Positions 1-10,873 are shown, numbered from the stretch's first letter. The stretch is 26,935 nt of DNA from Penium margaritaceum (GCA_023375785.1 SZWC01004781.1:113939-140873); one strand, 5' to 3'. Numbers and translations are program-made. Notes: generated by a model from the letters alone, not told the origin.

Positions 1-108
1 GTTGTGGGTGGGGGTGCGGTTTGTGGGTGGGATTGGTGGGTGGGGGCTGGGTTGGGGTTGGTGGGTGGGGGTGGGGATGACGGTGGATGGGTGGGGGTGG
101 GTTCTCTT
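1..108. repeat. G-rich low-complexity tract (GGGTGGGGG-like)
   Basis: Degenerate repeats of GGGTGGG and GGGGTTGG motifs, with many runs of three to five G on the + strand. Such runs can form G-quadruplexes. It is not a plain plant telomere repeat (TTTAGGG), because the T runs are too short and irregular. Confidence 0.7.
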
Positions 109-1285
109 CAGTGTATGTGCGTGGATTTAGTGGTACAATAGTCAATACAATGTATTGGAGTGTGATGCAAAGTAATGTAATGAAGTTATGCGAAAGGAAG
201 CAAAGCAGCGCGTGTTATGTGTTACATTGCAATGTGATATTATGTGATGTTGAGTGATGTTTTTTCATGTGATGTGATTTCATGTATGAGAAGAATGCAG
301 GTGGACCAATTACAAATGTCCAAAGACAGAAGACCGAATTGTGAAGACCGACGACACAAGAAAAGTTTTTTTATACTATGGGGTGGAAGGCCAATGGCTG
401 AAAACTGAAAGGTGAAGAACGAAAACCGGATACCAAGGCCGATGTCTATGACGTGTTAGAAAAGTATCCTAGTGTGATTATGAGTTGCATGTGGAAGGGG
501 GGTTGTTTAGAAGTGGGGGGAAGAGGGGAGAACTCCATGTGGAGGGAGGAACAGTGTATGTGCACGTGTGAACATACATATGCTTGTTTGCGTGCGTGCT
601 TTTCCATTTGTGTCTGTGTGAGTGCGTGTGTATTTGGAAAAAAAATGGTTTTTTCTCATTTATGTGAGAGGAAAGGTGTCTTGTACATTCATGGTTCAAA
701 ATATGCTCCGAAGTAGTCCGGCTCCCCGAAAAAGGGTCCACTCCCGCAGTGTATACAAACTACAAAATATTCTTTTCACCAATCTCTTTACATGAATGTT
801 GTGAAACGTTTTGCGAAGAATAAAATGTTTTACAACCGATGTCCATGTCTGCCCATGTTTTGAGGACTAGCCGTGCCTTGAGCACGCCCGGAAACCTTGG
901 ATTTGGTGTCTCACATTTATATAGATTGGGGGACTTGTTTTATTCTAATTAGAATTTTCACTTTTAAGAATGTTTAGTCATAGGTTACATGGTCATACAA
1001 AGTAAACACTAAAAATTTTCACTTATTGTGTGTACAGAAATGTCGTGAATTTGGTTCCATTTGTTGATAGTAGCACAACATGAGAGGCATGAATGATTGT
1101 TTCTAGGAAGTAAATATGGATATTGTCAGCAAGGTTTAGCCACTTAGTTCAACCTAGAGATGAGCAAGTTTCTATTCAAGAATTACACAGTTTGGGCATT
1201 TCATTAGGATCACATGTATTTGGAGGTCCTTGATTTTTTTATTTTATTACACCTGTTGAATATTTAATTCTTTAATGCAATTCAA
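109..1285. other. Unassigned AT-rich and TG-rich DNA, no gene seen
   Basis: Positions 220-290 are made of degenerate TGTGAT words, and 545-640 are rich in TG/CG alternation (GTGTATGTGCACGTGTG-like), which could adopt Z-DNA. The remainder is AT-rich. Short open frames on both strands have no recognisable domain and biased composition, so I call none of them coding. Confidence 0.5.
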
Positions 1286-2200
1286 ATGTATGTTTTCTCC
1301 TGGGTTATTTTTGGATCAGTTTTTTTTTGTTGGGATACCCAAATGAAAACAATGGGTTACTATGTACCCCACAAGTACCTGGAAAATGCAAGGTGGGCTG
1401 TCGGCAGACAGAAACGCCAACCGAAGACAGAATTGCCCTCGCAGAAGTCTTTGTGCAGTGGATATACGATGTCAGTGTAGATTATTGGCTACCAAAGTGA
1501 GTACAGTGGGTTATCCCAACTTTCTGGATGCCGTGGCGCGTCGAATCCGGACACATTACGTTGGAATGTAAACGTAGGGGCCTGCTACCACGGCCCCTGC
1601 GTAGATGGGCAAAAACATAAAACCCCAACCCATTTGGACAAGGATAATTGCGTGTTACTATGTAACCCCAATCAGGCTACCCCGACAGTTACAGCCCCCT
1701 CAATTTCGTCGTGCTCCACTATGTGATTTGCTTGTTGCCGCACCTCTTGTGGATTCTAGGACGGTGCATGAGTACGTCGCACGAGCTTCCTGGAACAATG
1801 ATTGCGGACATACTGTTCTTGCTGTCTAGGGATCGTGTCTTGAACACCGAACCAAATACAATCAATGGCGGAATTACGCTCAAGAAAAATGCTGCAAGGT
1901 ATTTGTCAGCTTCACGCTGTACTGTCATTCAAGGCTGGTTGCGGCACTTACCCAATCGCTGACAAGGAACGCGGTTTACAGCGCCAGTCAACGTATGTGC
2001 GAGCCAATGCTGCTAGACATCCAGCAGCATCGTCTACCCTCACGCGGAACCTTTAGCTGTGGACCTCCATCGCAAAGCTCCTGCGCTCACCGACGCTCCT
2101 CCTATGAGCACCCAGCATCAGCAGCCCAGCGGCCTGGCTAAGCAGCTTCGCTCATCCAAGCAGCCCTGCTTAGCGCTTGAGCAAGACAATCCGGCCCAGC
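1286..2200. other. Unassigned DNA, no supported gene
   Basis: Only frames shorter than 85 codons, overlapping in several registers, with no known motif. A near-duplicate of about 16 bp (GTTACTATGTA followed by C-rich sequence) occurs near 1352 and 1654. A stem-loop lies at 1572-1602. The stretch may be old repeat material. Confidence 0.4.
1572..1602. other. Inverted repeat (11-bp stem, 9-nt loop)
   Basis: The left arm ACGTAGGGGCC (1572-1582) pairs with GGCCCCTGCGT (1592-1602) at 10 of 11 positions, around the loop TGCTACCAC. No T-run or coding context gives it a role. Confidence 0.6.
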
Positions 2201-2216
2201 GCGCGTGCAGACGACT

Positions 2217-2420
2217 CAGACCTGCGCCCTGCCAGGCCACAGCTGCACCCAGACAGTGCAGACCAACAACCCTACGGCCCAAAGGCTCGGATCTACAGTT
2301 CGGCGGCCAAGACCTACACCCGAGCAACCCAGATCCGCGGCACAGCGGCCCAGATCTGTACCACTACAGCCCAGACCTGCGCCGCAACAGCCTAGATCTG
2401 CACCTTGGCGACTGAGATCC
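2217..2420 (+). repeat. 21-bp tandem minisatellite
   Basis: Units of exactly 21 bp with the core CAGATCTGCRCC...GCC are easiest to see at 2288-2413 (six units), with older copies from 2217. Because 21 is a multiple of 3, every frame reads as a heptapeptide repeat (for example PRSAAQR, PRSVPLQ, PRPAPQQ). The overlapping open frames here are therefore a by-product of the repeat. It lies directly 5' of the LINE reverse transcriptase. Confidence 0.8.
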
Positions 2421-2429
2421 ATACACGCA

Positions 2430-3668
2430 TGCAAAAGCCGCACATGCTTCTCCAGCGTACGAGTCTCTGACAACACCCACACAACAACCCACCAGGACAT
2501 ATCCAAACACTCCCGCTCCTTTTTCTCACAGCTCTTTGCAGAACTTCCCTTCGCCACCCAAGCGCGCAGGACCCTTCTCATTTCCACCTCCAAGACTAAC
2601 AACCTATGCACAAACCTCAGTGAATAGACCTTTTGTGTGTGATGAGCTTCATGCTGCTCTCAAATCATTCCCGCCAAACAAATGCCCCGGGAACGACGGC
2701 CTCACCCGCGGATTCTACATTGCGTTCTGGGATGACCTGTCACCCCACCTCACTAACATTGCCAACACGAATCTTAACTCTCCTCAACGCCCACAATCTT
2801 TCTTATCAAGTACAAATGTCCTCATCCACAAGTCAAGAGCAAAAGACGACATTGCCAACTATTGCCCAATCACTCTCCTAAACACCGACTACAAAGTTAT
2901 AGCAAGGTCTATCACTTTACGTCTCGCACCTATATTACCCTCCCTTATTCATGAACACCAAACAGCCTTCATTAGGAACCGGAGTATCCACCACACTCTT
3001 GGCACCCTCTTGGACCTCCAACAACACCTTATTGACTCCTCCCAGCCTGGACTGGCAGCAACTATCGACTTAAACAAAGCATATGACTTTCTCAGCCGAT
3101 CATACATGCTCCAAGTCCTCGAACATTTTGGCCTTGAAGGAGCAATTACATGAATTGTAGAAACCACCCACACAAACACATCGACGTCCCTACTGGTCAG
3201 TAACCATTTGAAATATCCGATTCCCGTACAATCCGGCGTTAGACAAAGATGTCCACTAGCCCCAAGAGTCTTTGCCCTATCTTTTGAACTGTGGCTCACC
3301 AGCCTACGGATGGGTTGCCTCCCCGATATATCTCTCCAAAGGGAAAGGATATTGCGCCCCACCCGCCTGACTATGCATGTCTTTGCTTATGCAGACGATG
3401 TCAGCATCCTCCTCAATGACGAACAAGAACTCCGCTACCTCACCTCCTCGCTTGCCATCTTTAAAGGTGCCATTGGCCTAGAATACAACCCCACCAAATC
3501 CAATATCTTCCCATTAGGAGCTACACCACATGCTCCCCCAACATCCCCCACCCCCTTCCCATGGAGAACATCGCCCGAACGCATCCTTAGCGTATTCTTT
3601 ACACCTAAACCAGACAGCTCTCACACCTGGGACCATTTACTTGAAAAACTTCTTGCAAAAGCAAAATC
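2430..3668 (+). pseudogene. LINE (non-LTR retrotransposon) ORF2, reverse transcriptase half, broken
   Basis: This is the 5' half of an L1-like ORF2. The linker before the RT (SRSFFSQLFAE) is read in frame 0 up to about 2570. After a frameshift, frame 1 carries the RT: the KCPGNDGL region near 2685, the first catalytic Asp in TIDLNKAYD (codon 3067-3069), GVRQRCPLAP (normally RQG) near 3236, and the catalytic YADD at 3388-3399. One in-frame TGA at 3151-3153 sits where this family has Trp (EGAIT-stop-IVETTHTN). No endonuclease domain is visible upstream, so the copy is 5'-truncated or rearranged. At 3668 the gene is cut by a hAT insertion; the same protein resumes at 8288. Family assignment is firm and the copy is dead. 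Confidence 0.9.
3661..3668. repeat. Target-site duplication, left copy (gcaaaatc)
   Basis: Eight bases identical to 8288-8295. Removing 3669-8295 restores an uninterrupted LINE reading across the junction (Ala-Lys-Ser codons shared by both sides), which is strong support for a true hAT target duplication of the usual 8-bp length. Confidence 0.85.
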
Positions 3669-4445
3669 CATAGTTAACCCCGGGTTCTGATGTGATCCCA
3701 ATACCACGGCATCGGCACTGCGGTCAACCGCGATGTGGCATCGATGTGCAGCGACGAGCTCAGTTCTGCCGAACACTCGCGCGCGACCCTTGGCTGCCCC
3801 CCCCCCTCCCCCTGACACTCCCGCCATGCGAGACCCAGACACTTTTGCTTCACAAAATTTCCTGTATATTGACCGGGAGGTGGCATTCAACCCCATCAGT
3901 AAACCATACATAAGTGAAATATTTGAAAGTTCAAATGTAGACATGCACAGCCTTCATGACATGTGGACATTCTACTAATCCACCTGTCACTTGGGTTGGG
4001 AATCTGGATGCTTTTCATATGACGTGTACATTGTAAGTAGCTAGGATATTATGAAGGCCAGTGAGGATGCGTTGTTCAATGCTTTATTTGTGAATATGGC
4101 TGACATGTAACAATTAGGTGCATGCTTCACATCCACAAATTGCCCTACCCATGTCATGACTGGTGGCGATGTCGTTTTTACTCATGTGCATGGCCAGCTA
4201 TGAATGACAAAGCTTGAACAGGACCGCGCGGACATCAAGGGGCATGATCGCTGGATCATGCTTGTCATCCGTGAGGTTGCCACAGATGTTTTGCCGGACC
4301 TGGTACTTCAGCTTTGTGCAAATTGACGCTACCGACGCTCGCGAAGGTGCACTGCCAGGATTCACACGGCAACAAGTGCTCAGTCGGCACCGACGAAGAG
4401 TTAGCCGCAAACAGTGGGTCAACCCACAGTTAGGGTTTTGCCACC
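3669..4445 (+). other. hAT 5' non-coding region with Kozak-like start context
   Basis: Contains the left inverted end and the subterminal 12-mer at 3739-3750. No supported ORF. Its last bases, GCCACC directly before ATG at 4446, form an excellent eukaryotic start context and decide the transposase start. Confidence 0.55.
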
Positions 4446-5006
4446 ATGCCTCCCAGACGTGCCCCTATCCTGTACGCTTCTGTGAGAGGGTCCTCCACGT
4501 TACCATCAGCAGCAGGAGCAGCGGCAACCGAACGATTCCATTGGCCCAAATCTTCTCCACCTCCTGCCGGACGCCTTCATGGAGACATGCTAACGTTGGC
4601 GCTGTCTCGCCACTACTGCCCCATCCCAACAGCGTCTAAAAATCCAGGGTTTTTGTGTGGATCCTGTGGCGTCACTCAGAGCGGGAACTGTGACCACATC
4701 AAAGGACATTTTGGTGTGAGCAATGGAAACTTCCACTGTTGTGAACATCCGCCTCCCATTCCACGTGACGTTCTCGACATGGAGAGGGCTCCCCGTCCTC
4801 TTGCAACATGGAAGGCGGCATGTCCCCGGCTTTACAACGGTCTTGGGGACATCTAGGGGACCAACAGAAAGGCCGTGTCATGGGCAAACCTTTTTGAGCA
4901 GCGGCAGCGGGCCGAATCTCCTGAAGCTGCTGGCCTACCCAGCCATGAGGAGGAGATGGACATGTATCTTGATAACGTTGCAGTAGCATCCTTTGGAACC
5001 ATAGAC

Positions 5007-5072
5007 CAGCAGCAGCAGCAACAGCAGTAGCAGCAGCAGCAATAGCAGCAGTAGTAGCAGTAGTAGCAGCAG
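5007..5072 (+). repeat. CAG/TAG trinucleotide repeat in the transposase frame
   Basis: Twenty-two in-register triplets: CAG, two CAA, and six TAG at 5028, 5043, 5052, 5055, 5061 and 5064. The frame before and after is the transposase frame, so the tract was a poly-glutamine run in which six codons became TAG. On the opposite strand it reads as a poly-leucine frame, which is a shadow. Confidence 0.85.
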
Positions 5073-6789
5073 GTTCATGATGTGCTTCAGCGTGCAGCCG
5101 ACTTGCGCGCTCAGCAGGCACAGCAGCAGCAAGCAGTGCGCACCGTCAATGTGAACAGGATGGCTGGGATGAGGCAGACCTCTGTCCACCCCCACTGTGA
5201 TAGAGCAGCAAATGCCGCTTGTCAAATGGCGATAGTGAAGCTGATGTGTGCCGGTGCATACCCCATCTCCTTTGCCCGCAAAGGATTGGTGAATGAAGTC
5301 GTTTCTACTGGCCGCCGCACCAACTCCTCGTTCTGTCTTACAGGCCGCTCCACTGTTGTCAATGACCTCTCACCCAAGCTCGATGCAAAGCTGACGGAGG
5401 AAGAAGCACCACTGCGCCAAGGCTGGCCTATTTATGGCAGAACTGTGGCCGTGGACCAGTGGGCGGACAAGCAACAGAGACCCATCTACAATGCAATGGC
5501 GGTAAACGCCAAAGGGACCTGCCACGTTTTTTCTTGAGATGCAAGCGGGAAGGTCCGCAACGCATTGCACATGGCTGACACCATTGAAGAGGCCATCGTC
5601 ACTGTGGGTGTGGGGAATGTTGTCTTGGTCGTGTGTGACAACACGGCAGTTAATAAGCGGGCCTTTGAGGACTTGAAGGAGAAGTTCCCTAACGTGCTGT
5701 GGCAGGGCTGCTGCGCCCACAACATTGACTTGGTGATGAAAGACATCATGAAGTCGGAGTGGGGTGCCTCGGTACTCGGGTGGGTGGAGAAGCTGGTGAA
5801 CTTCTTCCGCAACAACGATATGCCACGAACGTGGGTAAAGCAGCAGTATGGCGGCCGGGTGCTTTTTCCTCGGTGCAACACTCGGTTTGCCACCGCCCAC
5901 ACCATGGTGCAGCGCCTCATCGACATGCGGCCTTTCCTACTAAAGCTTGTCAACCATACATGCTGGGCTGACATGGGATCGCAGCGGGATGGCATGTTCA
6001 AGGCAAGGAAGAAGGCAGTGACGTAGATTGTGCGCCACCGTGTGTTTTGGCTGCAGGTGCGGCAGCTCCGAAACCTCCTTAACCCGCTGGTTAAGGTGCT
6101 GCGCATTGCTGACAAGCCAGGAGGTGCAGCAGGTGAAATTTATGAAGGACTTCTTGACTGCATGAAAGAACTGAAGGGCCTGTCACAGGGGCGCGGACGG
6201 AAGCCGGCAAAGGTGGCAGGTCAGCATGTGAAGTTCACAATGCAGCACCTGAAAACCCGCTGGGAGTATGACATGGCCTGCTCTCTATATGTTGCAGCAC
6301 GCCGCGTGCATCCTACGCACTTTGGGAATGGTCATGGGGGGGATGCTTCCATGGTGTGGGCATGGTTAGAGGTGGCAGACGCCCTCGTGCCGGAGGCAAA
6401 GCATGGGGCATTGCAGGACAAGATGAAAGCCTTCCAGCTCAGCCGTGTGACTACCACCGTTTTCCCCCTCACCACCATGTGGCTGAGTGATCGGGCCCGT
6501 GCAGCAGTGGCAAAGGTGGTGGCAGTGACGCTGGCACCATATGAGTGGGCAAGTCTCCACCTTGCCCACCTCCCCACCCTTCGTGAGCTCACCATCAAGC
6601 TCGTATCTCAGCCGTGCGCGTTGTGTGACTGCAAGCGCACCTTCTTGATGCACGAGCTCATCCACACCGCGCGTCGCAACCGTCTCAACGTGTGAAGGCT
6701 GGAGATGCTTTGTGTGGTGCAACGTCCGCCTCCGCCGGCAATACAAGCCAGCAAAGCGGTGCAAGCCCGACGACAACTGGCTGGTGCCT

Positions 6790-7686
6790 GATCCATCTGA
6801 CGGCAAGGATGACGGTGTTACTCTCGAGAATGTAGAGGAGGAGGGTGAAGAGGGTGCAGACGTCGGAGTTGATGACAATGAGGAAGAGGAGATGGAAGAG
6901 GAGGAAGAGATATCCGTGGAAGGAAAAGAGGAGGAGGAGGATGATGGACAACAGGAAGCTCCACAGCAGCAGAAGGGCAGACGTGTGACTGAGGATGACG
7001 TCCCGTATGTCACCCATGAGGTTTGCACGTGGGCTGACGTCTCTGCCATGGCAGATGACGTCGGCAATGGAGGAAGGCCTGGCAAGGGGGATGGAGAGGA
7101 TGGAATTGGGAACGAGGAAGATGGAGGGGATGCGGGAGAAGGTGGAGGGGAGGATGGTAGTGAGGCCGGAGATGTGGGAGAAGCCAAAGGTAAGGATGAT
7201 GGAGATGCAAATGGGGACGGAGAGGAAGAAGAAGCGGGGGAGGCAGGGGAGGCAGGGGAGGAAGGGGAAGAGGAGGAGGATGGTAAAGGTGACGGAGAAG
7301 CGGTCATGGCAGTAGCAGAAGCAGTAGTAGCAGAAGCAGCCGCAGCTGCCAGCAAAGCAGCACCAGCCAACAAAGCAGCCGCAGCTAGCAAAGCAGCTGC
7401 TAGCAAAGCAACTGCCAGCAAAGTAGCAGCAGCCAGCAAGGCAGCCACCAGTAAAGCAGGAGCAGCTAGCAAGGCAACTGCAGCCAACAAGGCTGCATCC
7501 ACAAAGGATCTAGGAGCCAGCAAGGGTGCTGCAGCTAGCAGGGCAGCTGCAACAATCAAAGGAGCTGCATCAGCAGCTCTAGGTTCCAGCAGGTCTAAGG
7601 TGGCTAAGGGCAGCAATGCACGTGTCGGTGATGAAGGCAAGGCCAGAAGCAAGCGGACTCGGGGTGGGGCGTCGATGCTAGGCTGA
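6790..7686 (+). other. Acidic plus Ala/Lys-rich tail of the hAT transposase
   Basis: From about 6790 to 7310 the frame is dominated by Glu, Asp and Gly (EEEEMEEEEEIS, GEAGEAGEEGEEEE). From about 7310 to 7620 it becomes short repeats such as ASKAA, ANKAA and ASKAT, like the C-terminal tail of histone H1, and ends in a basic SKRTRGG stretch. The frame is open for some 300 codons, unlike the stop-ridden core. The long minus-strand frame opposite (6366-7691) is its Ser/Pro/Ala-rich mirror. Confidence 0.7.
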
Positions 7687-8287
7687 AGCACATGGGGGGG
7701 GATGGCATGTCTTCAGCTGCTGAATGTGGTTCACATGACCGGATGCTTTGATGGACATGCATGCTTGCATTTGTGCATGTTAGTGATGGCCCTGTAGACT
7801 TGTGCATTTCCCATTTTCTCCATGCATGCTGTTTCTGATGACATCTCAATTTTACTTGTTTCTTGACATTGGATTTAGTGCTGGTAGTATGAATGTATGG
7901 GTGGATTAAACAGCCATTTTGTTGGCTGGTGCAATTTACACTTAGCCTAGTGCATAAATGCATTCAGTCTCGGTCGTTGAGTAAGCAGCCACCACTTCAT
8001 GCATGCAACTGCATTGCATACATGAATGTTTACCTAATCAGAAATGTTCTTGAATGGTACATAATGATGTGTGCAGCATTGTAGCAATGAAACAAGTAGA
8101 AAGTGTATTCTGTAAATGTGAAGGGTGCACACCTGTCTCTAGTCACACTAGTCATGGTGTCCAAGTACCCCCCCCCCTCCTGCAAAGGTGGCCGATGTGC
8201 CGAGGTGGCCGATGTGCCAAACCACCACATCGATGAACCGCGGTGCACATCGATGTGCCGCGGTTCGAGGGGCCTAGGTCATCTATG
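7687..8287 (+). other. hAT 3' non-coding region
   Basis: No supported gene. The sequence is rich in ATGCATG-like words (7755-8020), then a C-run (8168-8177), the duplicated GGTGGCCGATGTGCC and the palindrome next to the right end of the transposon. Confidence 0.5.
8236..8265. repeat. Subterminal near-palindrome of the hAT element
   Basis: The left arm (8236-8250) and right arm (8253-8265) pair over 13 bases around a central CG, with a two-base bulge (TG at 8244-8245). The core is CACATCGATGTG. It contains the inverted copy of the 12-mer found at 3739-3750. A role as a transposase-binding site is an inference. Confidence 0.75.
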
Positions 8288-8295
8288 GCAAAATC
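8288..8295. repeat. Target-site duplication, right copy (gcaaaatc)
   Basis: Identical to 3661-3668. The LINE frame (Ala-Lys-Ser-Met-Ser-Ala) continues straight after it. Confidence 0.85.
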
Positions 8296-10428
8296 AATGT
8301 CCGCCATGCACGCCACATCGCTCGCAAGAGTCACCCTCGCCCAAACATACCTTCTTGCTTGGCCATGCCACCATCCTCCCGGCCCCTGCCGAATACACGC
8401 ATCACGTTTGTCGCATTGTACACAACCTCGCCGCTAATGCCACAGTCGTAGACGATACACGGTGATTTTGCTGCTTTAGTATGTCAACACTTACTATGCC
8501 TAAAAGTCTCGGTGGGCTCAACCTCCACGATCACGTGATCAAAGTCAAGTCCCTGCATGCCCGATGGGTCCCTAGATGTGTACTCGGACGGACGAAGTCA
8601 TGGAACATCCTCGGCACGAGCCTCATCTCATACCGTAAGAATAACCCTCTTCCAACTCTTTCCGCCCACCCTCTCATCGCATAGAAAATGAAACTTAACC
8701 CTCGATGGAAAGCATATATGGATGCATATCACGAGGTATCCAGTCCCATTACAAACGCCCCCTTGCTCCCACGCCTTCTCTTATGAGAAAGATTAGCATC
8801 CAATCACGAGCTTACTCGCGAAAATGGTAGACCCTTCGAAACTCGTGAATGCGACGACTTCCTACTCACGATGACTGTGTTAGACATCCTCACCCCACTT
8901 GAAGGCAGCAGTCACTTGCCCCTAACTGCCACAGAAGTTGGAGACCCATTTCCGGCCGCTCAGGCTCACATCCTCCTCGAAGTCATCCGCGCTCTCTCAC
9001 AAGCTTGGGTACACGCTCTAGAGAGCAATGACCCACCCAACACTGAATGTATGGCCTCATCTAGTCGATGGTTTGTGCCAATAGACCTTGAAGCTAGTGT
9101 GAGCCCATGAATGGTCCTGAGACACAAAGGCATTGAAATCAATAGCCTACTCTGCACACCTTTTACAACACCCATTGGCTTGTCACGCCCTGCAGACGTT
9201 CCCCGCCTCTACTCCCCAAATGATGTTTCCCCAATTAGCCCACTCCCTTAGACAAAAGACATAGACACTTCAAGTCTGTTTTGTTACTCATGAACGCATT
9301 GCCCATACGGTCTCCATTGTGTGGATGAAAAACTAGACTCCCTCGCCTCCACAAGAGCATGCCGCCTTGAGTTGAATAACAAGCTCCTTCCCACTACATT
9401 AGCTGACCCATGTGTGGAATGGACCACCCTCATGGGCTCTACAACCCCTTGGACAGAGGTCCTTTCTAACATCCATGATAGTTGTGTCCCTCCTGAAGCT
9501 CGTGACGTGAAAACTTGTATTACTTGTCTCACCCTTCAAAGCGGCACCCGTATGGCCCCCATTATTGACGATGAAGACCGAGTGTGTCCTTTTTTCTGTT
9601 CCCTTGAAAACACTCCACATATTTCCCTTGAGTGCCCCGCCTTGGCTGACTACACGTCTTATGTAAGGAAGATCATTCAATATCATTTTGGCATCCATAA
9701 ACCCCCCTGGTTCTCACTTATCTTTGGAACGCGGCCACCACACATCCCCACCCCACGCCTTTGGAATGTTTTTCACTCCATATTCATCCACTTACTGTAG
9801 CAAAGATGTTGCGATGCAAAGTTTCGATCCACAATATGGCCACTTCGCAGATTCACAAACACCTTACGGCAACGAACAAAACTGGCCTTAGGCTCAGCCT
9901 TCCTGGCCTTACCAAATGACAGAATGTGACGTTGCTTTTGGGATGAGGCCCTTAGGTTCCCCATTTGTCTCCCTTCGCAAAATCCCAACCTGCCCACCCA
10001 CTTGTACCCCTCCTTCCCTTGGCCAGGTGATGGGGAAGAATTGTGGCGGCGGCAGCGGTTCCAGCAGGAATCAATGCAAGAAAGCGCGATTGGATGAGTT
10101 GAACTCAGGAGACCCCTCATTGTCACGCAAGACTGGCCGATTGTTGCCGTGCACCACACTTCAACAGTCTCCACCCCCCCTCCCCCCCGCCTCCACCTCC
10201 CAAGTGGCCAACCCGTTGCTTTGAGCCGCCTTCTCTAGTTCCTTCCTCCATGATGGCTCAGGCAACCAGCACAACAGCCGCTCTCCCTTCCCCTTCCCTC
10301 GTGGGCCCACAGGGCAGTTTTGGCCATCCTCATCTGCCCTTCGCCCGACCTTGCTGCCTCCCTTCTCGCCTGGCCCCTACACCTCTTGAGATAACTGCCC
10401 GTCAATCTCAGACCCTTCCTACCCCTTA
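8288..10428 (+). pseudogene. LINE ORF2, C-terminal half (zf-RVT region), broken
   Basis: Continuation of the LINE cut at 3668. It opens with SLARVTLAQTYLLA, the usual post-RT stretch. A small frameshift to frame 0 follows, then MPKSLGGLNLHD, and near the end a zinc-binding motif of C-x3-C (codons 9585, 9597) and H-x4-C (9618, 9633), as in zf-RVT domains. Frame 0 stays readable to a TAG near 10426, ending in a Pro-rich tail. In-frame stops are TGA at 8463, 8784, 9108, 9291, 9927 and 10095, and TAG at 8682, 9249 and 9798; most fit lost Trp or Gln codons. No poly(A) or target duplication could be fixed at the 3' end. Confidence 0.8.
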
Positions 10429-10873
10429 GCACAGGAAGCAGCACCCAAGCCGCTCTCCCGTCCCCCTCCTCGTTAGCCTCCACTTCAACTCTACAAACCT
10501 CCTTCCCCTCTCACCCTCCTTCCAGCCAGCCCCTAGAAGCTCTGTTGCAAGAGCGGCCGGCAGCCGCTAGCAACTCACAGTAAAGGAAGGGTGGGGGAGG
10601 GGCGGGGACAGAGCCTCAAGAGCCGCAAGCAACACACTAGGCTGTATGCATCAAGTTCGTGGTTTGTCCTAGGGTTAGTGATGGACCTTGGTTATGTCAA
10701 CTGTTGGATCTTCCATCATCCCTCCAATCCCAGTATGGAAATAGTACGTACAGGGTGTGCCAGGATGTTGCGTGGGGTCTAGAACATGCTGGAAAACTGA
10801 GATTTGAGCAGAAGATGGGGAAAATGTGGAAGACATACCTTATCTCTTTATGCCTGAGACATCGTTGCTGCAG
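10429..10873. other. Unassigned DNA between LINE and LRR exon
   Basis: Pyrimidine-rich on the + strand to about 10570, then mixed sequence. It may contain the LINE 3' untranslated region and upstream intron of the LRR gene. I see no further LRR exon or kinase motif that I trust. Confidence 0.4.

Larger units (their letters stand above)
4446..7686 (+). pseudogene. hAT transposase (BED finger, DUF659-type), broken
   Basis: Start ATG at 4446 lies in the context GCCACCATGCC. A BED-type zinc finger follows: Cys codons at 4656 and 4665 (C-x2-C), then His at 4695 and 4707 (H-x3-H). A poly-Gln tract lies at 5007-5072. The catalytic core has the first Asp in VAVDQWAD (codon 5454) and the second in VVCDNTAVN (5637), followed by CCAHNIDLVMKDI. 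The C-terminal dimerisation part has IHTARRNRL near 6660 and FVWCNVRLRRQYKP near 6709. The third acidic residue, Glu in the family motif CERNW, reads Lys here (CKRTF, codon 6633-6635). Frame 0 has stops at 4854, 5028, 5043, 5052, 5055, 5061, 5064, 5535, 6024 and 6693, and an extra T near 6709-6711 shifts to frame 1. The tail (6790-7686) is unusual: an Asp/Glu-rich block, then Ala-Lys repeats. The copy cannot encode an active enzyme. Confidence 0.9.
3669..8287 (+). mobile_element. hAT-superfamily DNA transposon, 4,619 bp, inserted in a LINE
   Basis: The edges are set by the 8-bp duplication gcaaaatc. The left end begins CATAGTTAACC; the reverse complement of the right end begins CATAGATGACC, an imperfect terminal inverted repeat. 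A subterminal 12-mer, CATCGATGTGCA, lies at 3739-3750 and inverted at 8244-8255. The right end also has two direct copies of GGTGGCCGATGTGCC (near 8188 and 8204) and a near-palindrome at 8236-8265. Subterminal repeats are typical binding sites for hAT transposases. The ends lack the commonest hAT form (CAGGG or TAGGG), so the exact terminal base is inferred from the duplication. The element carries a decayed transposase gene in the + orientation. Confidence 0.85.

Noticed and set aside
453..741. Overlapping 87-codon frames on both strands
   Set aside because: Made of TG/CA-rich low complexity; no domain and no start context.
6366..7691. 441-codon minus-strand frame, Ser/Pro/Ala-rich
   Set aside because: Shadow of the acidic and Ala/Lys-rich hAT tail; it lacks motifs and runs over the catalytic C-terminus on the other strand.
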